NCBI GenBank assembly: GCA_030549335.1
Contig: JAUKPH010000023.1
Location: 4,545,501 to 4,609,500 of the forward strand
From: Pontederia crassipes
Lineage: Eukaryota; Streptophyta; Magnoliopsida; Commelinales; Pontederiaceae
DNA: 64,000 nucleotides
Direction: 5' to 3'
The position numbers and the translations under genes were made by a program. The notes beneath the pieces were generated by a model. It was not told the DNA's origin, made no database searches, and worked only from the letters and a program-made list of their open reading frames with translations. How positions within the stretch are numbered: position 1 is the first letter of the stretch; every line of letters begins with the position of its first letter. Of the stretch, positions 8,734-21,700 are shown piece by piece.

Positions 8734-11700
8734 CCGTTGCAATCAAAGATAACGCTCTTGGGGATTAGAGTCTTAGAGTTAGGTTAAAAGCTATAAGTTA
8801 TAGATACTTATTACAAACTTTGGGTGCCCTATGAGGTGATAGAGCTTCATAACTTTAACTCTATTTCAAACAGAAGTTGAACCGTTACAATCAAAGATAA
8901 TGCTCTTGGGGATTAGAGTCTTAGAGTTAGGTTCAAAGCTATAAGTTATAGATACTTATTACAACCTTTGGGTGTCCTAAGAGGTGATAGATCTTTAGAA
9001 CTTTAACTCTATTTCAAACCGAAGTTGAACCGTTACAATCAAAGATAACGCTCTTGGGGATTAGAGTCTTAGAGTTAGGTTCAAAGCAATAAGTTATAGA
9101 TACTTATTACAACCTTTGGGTGTCCTAATAGGTGATAGATCTTTAGAACTTTAACTCTATTTCAAACCGAAGTTGAACCGTTACAATCAAAGATAACGCT
9201 CTTGGGGATTAGAGTCTTAGAGTTAGGTTCAAAGCTATAAGTTATAGATACTTATTACAAACTTTGGGTGCCCTAAGAGGTGATAGAGCTTCATAACTTT
9301 AACTCTATTTCAAACCGAAGTTGAACCGTTACAATCAAAGATAACGCTCTTGGGGATTAGAGTCTTAGAGTTAGGTTCAAAGCTATAAGTTATAGATACT
9401 TATTACAACCTTTGGGTGTCCTAAGAGGTGATAGAACTTCAGAACTTTAACTCTATTTCAAACCGAAGTTGAACCGTTGCAATCAAAGATAACGCTCTTG
9501 GGGATTAGAGTCTTAGAGTTAGGTTCAAAGCTATAAGTTATAGATACTTATTACAACCTTTGGGTGTCCTAAGAGGTGATAGATCTTTAGAACTTTAACT
9601 CTATTTCAAACCGAAGTTGAACCGTTACAATCAAAGATAACGCTCTTGGGGATTAGAGTCTTAGAGTTAGGTTCAAAGCTATAAGTTATAGATACTTATT
9701 ACAAACTTTGGGTGCCCTAAGAGGTGATAGAGCTTCATAAATTTAACTCTATTTCAAACCGAAGTTGAACCGTTACAATCAAAGATAATGCTCTTGGGGA
9801 TTAGAGTCTTAGAGTTAGGTTCAAAGCTATAAGTTATAGATACTTATTACAACCTTTGGGTGTCCTAAGAGGTGATAGATCTTTAGAACTTTAACTCTAT
9901 TTCAAACCGAAGTTGAACCGTTACAATCAAAGATAACGCTCATGGGGATTAGAGTCTTAGAGTTAGGTTCAAAGCAATAAGTTATAGATACTTATTACAA
10001 CCTTTGGGTGTCCTAAGAGGTGATAGATCTTTAGAACTTTAACTCTATTTCAAACCGAAGTTGAACCGTTACAATCAAAGATAACGCTCTTGGGGATTAG
10101 AGTCTTAGAGTTAGGTTCAAAGCTATAAGTTATAGGTACTTATTACAACCTTTGGGTGTCCTAAGAGGTGATAGAACTTCAGAACTTTAACTCTATTTCA
10201 AACCGAAGTTGAACCGTTACAATCAAAGATAACGCTCTTGGGGATTAGAGTCTTAGAGTTAGGTTCAAAGCTTTAAGTTATAGATACTTATTACAACCTT
10301 TGGGTGTCCTAAGAGGTGATAGATCTTTAGAACTTTAACTCTATTTCAAACCGAAGTTGAACCGTTACAATAAAAAATAACGCTCTTGGGGATTAGAGTC
10401 TTAGAGTTAGGTTCAAAGCTATAAGTTATAGATACTTATGACATCCTTTGGGTGTCCTAAGACGTGATAGATCTTTAGAACTTTAACTCTATTTCAAACC
10501 GAAGTTGAACCGTTACAATCAAAGATAACGCTCTTGGGGATTAGAGTCTTAGAGTTAGGTTCAAAGCAATAAGTTATAGATATTTATTACAACCTTTGGG
10601 AGTCCTAAGAGGTGATAGATCTTTAGAACTTTAACTCTATTTCAAACCGAAGTTGAACCGTTACAATCAAAGATAACGCTCTTGGGGATTAGAGTCTTAG
10701 AGTTAGGTTCAAAGCTATAAGTTATAGATACTTATTACAACCTTTGGGTGTCCTAAGAGGTGATAGATCTTTAGAACTTTAACTCTATTTCAAACCGAAG
10801 TTGAACCGTTACAATCAAAGATAACGCTCTTGGGGATTAGAGTCTTAGAGTTAGGTTCAAAGCTATAAGTTATAGATACTTATTACAAACTTTGGGTGCC
10901 CTAAGAGGTGATAGAGCTTCATAACTTTAACTCTATTTCAAACCGAAGTTGAACCGTTACAATCAAAGATAATGCTCTTGGGGATTAGAGTCTTAGAGTT
11001 AGGTTCAAAGCTATAAGTTATAGATACTTATTACAACCTTTGGGTGTTCTAAGAGGTGATAGATCTTTAGAACTTTAACTCTATTTCAAACCGAAGTTGA
11101 ACCGTTACAATCAAAGATAACGCTCTTGGGGATTAGAGTCTTAGAGTTAGGTTGAAAGCTATAAGTTATAGATACTTATTACAACCTTTGGGTGTCCTAA
11201 GAGGTGATAGAGCTTCAGAACTTTAACTCTATTTCAAACCGAAGTTGAACCGTTACAATCAAAGATAACGCTCTTGGGGATTAGAGTCTTAGAGTTAGGT
11301 TCAAAGCTATAAGTTATAGATACTTATTACAACCTTTTGGTGTCCTAAGAGGTGATAGATCTTTAGAACTTTAACTCTATTTCAAACCGAAGTTGAACCG
11401 TTACAATCAAAGATAACGCTCTTGGGGATTAGAGTCTTAGAGTTAGGTTCAAAGCTATAAGTTATAGGTACTTATTACAACCTTTGGGTGTCCTAAGAGG
11501 TGATAGAACTTCAGAACTTTAACTCTATTTCAAACCGAAGTTGAACCGTTACAATAAAAAATAACGCTCTTGGGGATTAGAGTCTTAGAGTTAGGTTCAA
11601 AGCTATAAGTTATAGATACTTATTACAACCTTTGGGTGTCCTAAGAGGTGATAGATCTTTAGAACTTTAACTCTATTTCAAACCGAAGTTGAACCGTTAC

Positions 11701-11841
11701 AATCAAAGATAACGCTCTTGGGGATTAGAGACTTAGAGTAAGGTTCAAAGCTATAAGTTATAGGTACTTATTACAACCTTTGGGTGTCCTAAGAGGTGAT
11801 AGAACTTCAGAACTTTAACTCTATTTCAAACCGAAGTTGAA
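8734..11841 (+). repeat. 21-monomer unit B2 (3,108 bp)
   Basis: Second copy of B1. The offset is 3,256 bp until the S copies after the q monomer, where B2 has one S monomer fewer, and then 3,108 bp to the end (compare GAGACTTAG at 8621 and 11729). Private differences include CTAATAGG (9030 monomer) and AGACGTGATAG (10362 monomer). The loss of exactly one monomer is what unequal exchange in register would produce. Confidence 0.92.
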
Positions 11842-14800
11842 CCGTTGCAATCAAAGATAACGCTCTTGGGGATTAGAGTCTTAGAGTTAGGTTCAAAGCT
11901 ATAAGTTATAGATACTTATTACAACCTTTGGGTGTCCTAAGAGGTGATAGATCTTTAGAACTTTAACTCTATTTCAAACCGAAGTTGAACCGTTACAATC
12001 AAAGATAACGCTCTTGGGGATTAGAGTCTTAGAGTTAGGTTCAAAGCAACAAGTTATAGATACTTATTACAACCTTTGGGTGTCCTAAGAGGTGATAGAT
12101 CTTTAGAACTTTAACTCTATTTCAAACCGAAGTTGAACCGTTACAATCAAAGATAACGCTCTTGGGGATTAGAGTCTTAGAGTTAGGTTCAAAGCTATAA
12201 GTTATAGGTACTTATTACAACCTTTGGGTGTCCTAAGAGGTGATAGAACTTCAGAACTTTAACTCTATTTCAAACCGAAGTTGAACCGTTACAATCAAAG
12301 ATAACGCTCTTGGGGATTAGAGTCATAGAGTTAGATTCAAAGCTATAAGTTATAGATACTTATTACAAACTTTGGGTGCCCTAAGAGGTGATAGAGCTTC
12401 ATAACTTTAACTCTATTTCAAACCGAAGTTGAACCGTTACAATCAAAGATAACGCTCTTGGGGATTAGAGTCTTAGAGTTAGGTTCAAAGCTATAAGTTA
12501 TAGATACTTATTACAACCTTTGGGTGTCCTAAGAGGTGATAGATCTTTAGAACTTTAACTCTATTTCAAACCGAAGTTGAACCGTTACAATCAAAGATAA
12601 CGCTCTTGGGGATTAGAGTCTTAGAGTTAGGTTCAAAGCTATAAGTTATAGGTACTTATTACAACCTTTGGGTGTCCTAAGAGGTGATAGAACTTCAAAA
12701 CTTTAACTCTATTTCAAACCGAAGTTGAACCGTTACAATCAAAGATAACGCTCTTGGGGATTAGAGTCTTAGAGTTAGGTTCAAAGCTATAAGTTATAGA
12801 TACTTATTACAACCTTTGGGTGTCCTAAGAGGTGATAGATCTTTAGAACTTTAACTCTATTTCAAACCGAAGTTGAACCGTTACAATCAAAGATAACGCT
12901 CTTGGGGATTAGAGTCTTAGAGTAAGGTTCAAAGCTATAAGTTATAGGTACTTATTACAACCTTTGGGTGTCCTAAGAGGTGATAGAACTTCAGAACTTT
13001 AACTCTATTTCAAACCGAAGTTGAACCGTTGCAATCAAAGATAACGCTCTTGGGGATTAGAGTCTTAGAGTTAGGTTCAAAGCTATAAGTTATAGATACT
13101 TATTACAACCTTTGGGTGTCCTAAGAGGTGATAGATCTTTAGAACTTTAACTCTATTTCAAACCGAAGTTGAACCGTTACAATCAAAGATAACGCTCTTG
13201 GGGATTAGAGTCTTAGACTTAGGTTCAAAGCAATAAGTTATAGATACTTATTACAACCTTTGGGTGTCCTAAGAGGTGATAGATCTTTAGAACTTTAACT
13301 CTATTTCAAACCGAAGTTGAACCGTTACAATCAAAGATAACGCTCTTGGGGATTAGAGTCTTAGAGTTAGGTTCAAAGCAATAAGTTATAGATATTTATT
13401 ACAACCTTTGGGTGTCCTAAGAGGTGATAGATCTTTAGAACTTTAACTCTATTTCAAACCGAAGTTGAACCGTTACAATCAAAGATAACGCTCTTGGGGA
13501 TTAGAGTCTTAGAGTTAGGTTCAAAGCTATAAGTTATAGATACTTATTACAACCTTTGGGTGTCCTAAGAGGTGATAGATCTTTAAAACTTTAACTCTAT
13601 TTCAAACCGAAGTTGAACCGTTACAATCAAAGATAACGCTCTTGGGGATTAGAGTCTTAGAGTTAGGTTCAAAGCTATAAGTTATAGATACTTATTACAA
13701 CCTTTGGGTGTCCTAAGAGGTGATAGATCTTTAGAACTTTAACTCTATTTCAAACCGAAGTTGAACCGTTACAATCAAAGATAACGCTCTTGGGGATTAG
13801 AGTCTTAGAGTTAGGTTCAAAGCAATAAGTTATAGATACTTATTACAACCTTTGGGTGTCCTAAGAGGTGATAGATCTTTAGAACTTTAACTCTATTTCA
13901 AATCGAAGTTGAACCGTTACAATCAAAGATAACGCTCTTGGGGATTAGAGTCTTAGAGTTAGGTTCAAAGCTATAAGTTATAGGTACTTATTACAACCTT
14001 TGGGTGTCCTAAGAGGTGATAGAACTTCAGAACTTTAACTCTATTTCAAACCGAAGTTGAACCGTTACAATAAAAAATAACGCTCTTGGGGATTAGAGTC
14101 TTAGAGTTAGGTTCAAAGCTATAAGTTATAGGTACTTATTACAACCTTTGGGTGTCCTAAGAGGTGATAGAACTTCAGAACTTTAACTCTATTTCAAACC
14201 GAAGTTGAATCGTTACAATCAAAGATAACGCTCTTGGGGATTAGAGTCTTAGAGTTAGGTTCAAAGCTATAAGTTATAGATACTTATTACAACCTTTGGG
14301 TGTCCTAAGAGGTGATAGATCTTTAGAACTTTAACTCTATTTCAAACCGAAGTTGAACCGTTACAATAAAAAATTACGCTCTTGGGGATTAGAGTCTTAG
14401 AGTTAGGTTCAAAGCTATAAGTTATAGATACTTATGACATCCTTTGGGTGTCCTAAGAGGTGATAGATCTTTAGAACTTTAACTCTATTTCAAACCGAAG
14501 TTGAACCGTTACAATCAAAGATAACGCTCTTGGGGATTAGAGTCTTAGAGTTAGGTTCAAAGCAATAAGTTATAGATATTTATTACAACCTTTGGGTGTC
14601 CTAAGAGGTGATAGATCTTTAGAACTTTAACTCTATTTCAAACCGAAGTTGAACCGTTACAATCAAAGATAACGCTCTTGGGGATTAGAGTCTTAGAGTT
14701 AGGTTCAAAGCTATAAGTTATATATACTTATTACAACCTTTGGGTGTCCTAAGAGGTGATAGATCTTTAGAACTTTAACTCTATTTCAAACCGAAGTTGA

Positions 14801-15541
14801 ACCGTTACAATCAAAGATAACGCTCTTGGGGATTAGAGTCTTAGAGTTAGGTTCAAAGCTATAAGTTATAGATACTTATTACAAACATTGGGTGCCCTAA
14901 GAGGTGATAGAGCTTCATAACTTTAACTCTATTTCAAACCGAAGTTGAACCGTTACAATCAAAGATAATGCTCTTGGGGATTAGAGTCTTAGAGTCAGGT
15001 TCAAAGCTATAAGTTATAGATACTTATTACAACCTTTGGGTGTCCTAAGAGGTGATAGATCTTTAAAACTTTAACTCTATTTCAAACCGAAGTTGAACCG
15101 TTACAATCAAAGATAACGCTCTTGGGGATTAGAGTCTTAGAGTTAGGTTCAAAGCTATAAGTTATAGATACTTATTACAACCTTTGGGTGTCCTAAGAGG
15201 TGATAGATCTTTAGAACTTTAACTCTATTTCAAACCGAAGTTGAACCGTTACAATCAAAGATAACGCTCTTGGGGATTAGAGTCTTAGAGTAAGGTTCAA
15301 AGCTATAAGTTATAGGTACTTATTACAACCTTTGGGTGTCCTAAGAGGTGATAGAACTTCAGAACTTTAACTCTATTTCAAACCGAAGTTGAACCGTTGC
15401 AATCAAAGATAACGCTCTTGGGGATTAGAGTCTTAGAGTTAGGTTCAAAGCTATAAGTTATAGATACTTATTACAACCTTTGGGTGTCCTAAGAGGTGAT
15501 AGATCTTTAGAACTTTAACTCTATTTCAAACCGAAGTTGAA
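11842..15541 (+). repeat. Left block A2 (25 monomers)
   Basis: Counterpart of A1 (149-4145). Offset is 11,693 bp up to the monomer at 13914, then 11,396 bp, two monomers less (compare CAAACATTG at 3486 and 14882). It shares A1's rare marks in order. One position differs in class: 12286 is a C copy where A1 has H (593), although both share the otherwise rare AGATTCAAAG. That suggests replacement of the 3' part of one copy by conversion. Confidence 0.85.
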
Positions 15542-18057
15542 CCGTTACAATCAAAGATAACGCTCTTGGGGATTAGAGTCTTAGAGTTAGGTTGAAAGCT
15601 ATAAGTTATAGATACTTATTACAACCTTTGGGTGTCCTAAGAGGTGATAGAGCTTCAGAACTTTAACTCTATTTCAAACCGAAGTTGAACCGTTACAATC
15701 AAAGATAACGCTCTTGGGGATTAGAGTCTTAGAGTTAGGTTCAAAGCTATAAGTTATAGATACTTATTACAACCTTTGGGTGTCCTAAGAGGTGATAGAT
15801 CTTTAGAACTTTAACTCTATTTCAAACCGAAGTTGAACCGTTACAATCAAAGATAACGCTCTTGGGGATTAGAGTCTTAGAGTTAGGTTCAAAGCAATAA
15901 GTTATAGATACTTATTACAACCTTTGGGTGTCCTAAGAGGTGATAGATCTTTAGAACTTTAACTCTATTTCAAACCGAAGTTGAACCGTTACAATCAAAG
16001 ATAACGCTCTTGGGGATTAGAGTCTTAGAGTTAGGTTCAAAGCTATAAGTTATAGGTACTTATTACAACCTTTGGGTGTCCTAAGAGGTGATAGAACTTC
16101 AGAACTTTAACTCTATTTCAAACCGAAGTTGAACCGTTACAATCAAAGATAACGCTCTTGGGGATTAGAGTCTTAGAGTTAGGTTCAAAGCTATAAGTTA
16201 TAGATACTTATTACAACCTTTGGGTGTCCTAAGAGGTGATAGATCTTTAGAACTTTAACTCTATTTCAAACCGAAGTTGAACCGTTACAATAAAAAATAA
16301 CGCTCTTGGGGATTAGAGTCTTAGAGTTAGGTTCAAAGCTATAAGTTATAGATACTTATGACATCCTTTGGGTGTCCTAAGAGGTGATAGATCTTTAGAA
16401 CTTTAACTCTATTTCAAACCGAAGTTGAACCGTTACAATCAAAGATAACGCTCTTGGGGATTAGAGTCTTAGAGTTAGGTTCAAAGCTATAAGTTATATA
16501 TACTTATTACAACCTTTGGGTGTCCTAAGAGGTGATAGATCTTTAGAACTTTAACTCTATTTCAAACCGAAGTTGAACCGTTACAATCAAAGATAACGCT
16601 CTTGGGGATTAGAGTCTTAGAGTTAGGTTCAAAGCTATAAGTTATAGGTACTTATTACAACCTTTGGGTGTCCTAAGAGGTGATAGAACTTCAGAACTTT
16701 AACTCTATTTCAAACCGAAGTTGAACCGTTACAATCAAAGATAACGCTCTTGGGGATTAGAGTCTTAGAGTTAGGTTCAAAGCTATAAGTTATAGATACT
16801 TATTACAACCTTTGGGTGTCCTAAGAGGTGATAGATCTTTAGAACTTTAACTCTATTTCAAACCGAAGTTGAACCGTTACAATCAAAGATAACGCTCTTG
16901 GGGATTAGAGTCTTAGAATTAGGTTCAAAGCTATAAGTTATAGGTACTTATTACAACCTTTGGGTGTCCTAAGAGGTGATAGAACTTCAGAACTTTAACT
17001 CTATTTCAAACCGAAGTTGAACCGTTACAATCAAAGATAACGCTCTTGGGGATTAGAGTCTTAGAGTTAGGTTCAAAGCTATAAGTTATAGATACTTATT
17101 ACAACCTTTGGGTGTCCTAAGAGGTGATAGATCTTTAGAACTTTAACTCTATTTCAAACCGAAGTTGAACCGTTACAATCAAAGATAACGCTCTTGGGGA
17201 TTAGAGTCTTAGAGTTAGGTTCAAAGCTATAAGTTATAGGTACTTATTACAACCTTTGGGTGACCTAAGAGGTGATAGAACTTCAGAACTTTAACTCTAT
17301 TTCAAACCGAAGTTGAACCGTTACAATCAAAGATAACGCTCTTGGGGATTAGAGTCTTAGAGTTAGGTTCAAAGCTATAAGTTATAGATACTTATTACAA
17401 CCTTTGGGTGTCCTAAGAGGTGATAGATCTTTAGAACTTTAACTCTATTTCAAACCGAAGTTGAACTGTTACAATCAAAGATAACGCTCTTGGGGATTAG
17501 AGTCTTAGAGTTAGGTTCAAAGCAATAAGTTATAGATATTTATTACAACCTTTGGGTGTCCTAAGAGGTGATAGATCTTTAGAACTTTAACTCTATTTCA
17601 AACCGAAGTTGAACCGTTACAATCAAAGATAACGCTCTTGGGGATTAGAGTCTTAGAGTTAGGTTCAAAGCTATAAGTTATATATACTTATTACAACCTT
17701 TGGGTGTCCTAAGAGGTGATAGATCTTTAGAACTTTAACTCTATTTCAAACCGAAGTTGAACCGTTACAATCAAAGATAACGCTCTTGGGGATTAGAGTC
17801 TTAGAGTTAGGTTCAAAGCAATAAGTTATAGATATTTATTACAACCTTTGGGTGTCCTAAGAGGTGATAGATCTTTAGAACTTTAACTCTATTTCAAACC
17901 GAAGTTGAACCGTTACAATCAAAGATAACGCTCTTGGGGATTAGAGTCTTAGAGTTAGGTTCAAAGCTATAAGTTATATATACTTATTACAACCTTTGGG
18001 TGTCCTAAGAGGTGATAGATCTTTAGAACTTTAACTCTATTTCAAACCGAAGTTGAA
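15542..18057 (+). repeat. Transition segment between left and middle domains (17 monomers)
   Basis: Order H, S, Q, G, S, eM, T, G, S, G (with GAATTAGG), S, G (with GTGACC), S, q, T, q, T. The last six monomers (17170-18057) foreshadow the end of the middle-domain unit: the same GTGACC G, S, CTGTTAC-starting q, T, q, T series recurs at 23238-24125 and 32118-33005. The segment holds no non-satellite sequence. Confidence 0.8.
17466..18057 (+). repeat. q-T dimer duplicated twice
   Basis: Four monomers alternate q, T, q, T, a 296-bp dimeric period repeated twice. The first q copy begins CTGTTAC instead of CCGTTAC. The same four-monomer series appears at 23534-24125 and 32414-33005, showing that the dimer doubling preceded the larger duplications. 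Confidence 0.85.
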
Positions 18058-18797
18058 CCGTTACAATCAAAGATAATGCTCTTGGGGATTAGAGTCTTAG
18101 AGTTAGGTTCAAAGCTATAAGTTATAGATACTTATTACAACCTTTGGGTGTTCTAAGAGGTGATAGATCTTTAGAACTTTAACTCTATTTCAAACCGAAG
18201 TTGAACCGTTACAATCAAAGATAACGCTCTTGGGGATTAGAGTCTTAGAGTTAGGTTGAAAGCTATAAGTTATAGATACTTATTACAACCTTTGGGTGTC
18301 CTAAGAGGTGATAGAGCTTCAGAACTTTAACTCTATTTCAAACCGAAGTTGAACCGTTACAATCAAAGATAACGCTCTTGGGGATTAGAGTCTTAGAGTT
18401 AGGTTCAAAGCTATAAGTTATAGATACTTATTACAACCTTTTGGTGTCCTAAGAGGTGATAGATCTTTAGAACTTTAACTCTATTTCAAACCGAAGTTGA
18501 ACCGTTACAATCAAAGATAACGCTCTTGGGGATTAGAGTCTTAGAGTTAGGTTCAAAGCTATAAGTTATAGGTACTTATTACAACCTTTGGGTGTCCTAA
18601 GAGGTGATAGAACTTCAGAACTTTAACTCTATTTCAAACCGAAGTTGAACCATTACAATAAAAAATAACGCTCTTGGGGATTAGAGTCTTAGAGTTAGGT
18701 TCAAAGCTATAAGTTATAGATACTTATTACAACCTTTGGGTGTCCTAAGAGGTGATAGATCTTTAGAACTTTAACTCTATTTCAAACCGAAGTTGAA
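18058..18797 (+). repeat. Third copy of the tS-H-S-G-eS series
   Basis: Five monomers match 7846-8585 and 10954-11693 from the left domain: tS with GTGTTCTAAG, H with GGTTGAAAGC, S with CCTTTTGGTG, G, and an A-run S copy (here starting CCATTAC). The next monomer (18798) shares GAGACTTAGAGTAAGG with the left copies but switches to the H-type 3' end. This is a left-domain segment moved to the border of the middle domain. Confidence 0.88.
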
Positions 18798-21700
18798 CCG
18801 TTACAATCAAAGATAACGCTCTTGGGGATTAGAGACTTAGAGTAAGGTTCAAAGCTATAAGTTATAGGTACTTATTACAACCTTTGGGTGTCCTAAGAGG
18901 TGATAGAGCTTCAGAACTTTAACTCTATTTCAAACCGAAGTTGAACCGTTACAATCAAAGATAACGCTCTTGGGGATTAGAGTCTTAGAGTTAGGTTCAA
19001 AGAAATAAGTTATAGATACTTATTACAACCTTTGGGTGTCCTAAGAGGTGATAGATCTTTAGAACTTTAACTCTATTTCAAACCGAAGTTGAACCGTTAC
19101 AATCAAAGATAACGCTCTTGGGGATTAGAGTCTTAGAGTTAGGTTCAAAGCTATAAGTTATAGGTACTTATTACAACCTTTGGGTGTCCTAAGAGGTGAT
19201 AGAACTTCAGAACTTTAACTCTATTTCAAACCGAAGTTGAACCGTTACAATCAAAGATAACGCTCTTGGGGATTAGAGTCTTAGAGTTAGGTTCAAAGCT
19301 ATAAGTTATAGATACTTATTACAACCTTTGGGTGTCCTAAGAGGTGATAGAACTTCAGAACTTTAACTCTATTTCAAACCGAAGTTGAACCGTTACAATC
19401 AAAGATAACGCTCTTGGGGATTAGAGTCTTAGAGTTAGGTTCAAAGCTATAAGTTATAGATACTTATTACAACCTTTGGGTGTCCTAAAAGGTGATAGAT
19501 CTTTAGAACTTTAACTCTATTTCAAACCGAAGTTGAACCGTTACAATCAAAGATAACGCTCTTGGGGATTAGAGTCTTAGAGTTAGGTTCAAAGCTATAA
19601 GTTATACATACTTATGACATCCTTTGGGTGTCCTAAGAGGTGATAGATCTTTAGAACTTTAACTCTATTTCAAACCGAAGTTGAACCGTTACAATCAAAG
19701 ATAACGCTCTTGGGGATTAGAGTCTTAGAGTTAGGTTCAAAGCTATAAGTTATACACACTTATGACATCCTATAGGTGTCCTAAGAGGTGATAGATCTTT
19801 AGAACTTTAACTCTATTTCAAACCGAAGTTGAACCGTTACAATCAAAGATAACGCTCTTGGGGATTAGAGTCTTAGAGTTCGGTTCAAAGCTATAAGTTA
19901 TACATACTAATGACATCCTTTGGGTGTCCTAAGAGGTGATAGATCTTTAGAACTTTAACTCTATTTCAAACGGAAGTTGAACCGTTACAATCAAAGATAA
20001 CGCTCTTGGGGATTAGAGTCTTAGAGTTAGGTTCAAAGCAATAAGTTATAGATACTTATTACAACCTTTGGGTGTCCTAAGAGGTGATAGATCTTTAGAA
20101 CTTTAACTCTATTTCAAACCGAAGTTGAACCGTTACAATCAAAGATAACGCTCTTGGGGATTAGAGTCTTAGAGTTAGGTTCAAAGCTATAAGTTATAGG
20201 TACTTATTACAACCTTTGGGTGTCCTAAGAGGTGATAGAACTTCAGAACTTTAACTCTATTTCAAACCGAAGTTGAACCGTTACAATCAAAGATAACGCT
20301 CTTGGGGATTAGAGTCTTAGAGTTAGGTTCAAAGCTATAAGTTATAGATACTTATTACAACCTTTGGGTGTCCTAAGAGGTGATAGATCTTTAGAACTTT
20401 AACTCTATTTCAAACCGAAGTTGAACCGTTACAATCAAAGATAACGCTCTTGGGGATTAGAGTCTTAGAGTTAGGTTCAAAGCTATAAGTTATAGATATT
20501 TATTACAAACTTTGGGTGCCCTAAGAGGTGATAGAGCTTCATAACTTTAACTCTATTTCAAACCGAAGTTGAACCGTTACAATCAAAGATAATGCTCTTG
20601 GGGATTAGAGTCTTAGAGTTAGGTTCAAAGCTATAAGTTATAGATACTTATTACAACCTTTGGGTGTCCTAAGAGGTGATAGATCTTTAGAACTTTAACT
20701 CTATTTCAAACCGAAGTTGAACCGTTACAATCAAAGATAACGCTCTTGGGGATTAGAGTCTTAGAGTTAGGTTCAAAGCAATAAGTTATAGATACTTATT
20801 ACAACCTTTGGGTGTCCTAAGAGGTGATAGATCTTTAGAACTTTAACTCTATTTCAAACCGAAGTTGAACCGTTACAATCAAAGATAACGCTCTTGGGGA
20901 TTAGAGTCTTAGAGTTAGGTTCAAAGCAATAAGTTATAGATACTTATTACAACCTTTGGGTGTCCTAAGAGGTGGTAGAACTTCAGAACTTTAACTCTAT
21001 TTCAAACCGAAGTTGAACCGTTACAATCAAAGATAACGCTCTTGGGGATTAGAGTCTTAGAGTTAGGTTCAAAGCTATAAGTTATAGATACTTATTACAA
21101 ACTTTGGGTGCCCTAAGAGGTGATAGAGCTTCATAACTTTAACTCTATTTCAAACCGAAGTTGAACCGTTACAATCCAAGATAACGCTCTTGGGGATTAG
21201 AGTCTTAGAGTTAGGTTCAAAGCTATAAGTTATAGATACTTATTACAACCTTTGGGTGTCCTTAGAGGTGATAGATCTTTAGAACTTTAACTCTATTTCA
21301 AACCGAAGTTGAACCGTTACAATCAAAGATAACGCTCTTGGGGATTAGAGTCTTAGAGTTAAGTTCAAAGCTATAAGTTATAGATACTTATTACAACCTT
21401 TGGGTGTCCTAAGAGGTGATAGATCTTTAGAACTTTAACTCTATTTCAAACCGAAGTTGAACCGTTACAATCAAAGATAACGCTCTTGGGGATTAGAGTC
21501 TTAGAGTTAGGCTCAAAGCAATAAGTTATAGATACTTATTACAACCTTTGGGTGTCCTAAGAGGTGATAGATCTTTAGAACTTTAACTCTATTTCAAACC
21601 GAAGTTGAACCGTTACAATCAAAGATAACGCTCTTGGGGATTAGAGTCTTAGAGTTAAGTTCAAAGCTATAAGTTATAGATACTTATTACAACCTTTGGG

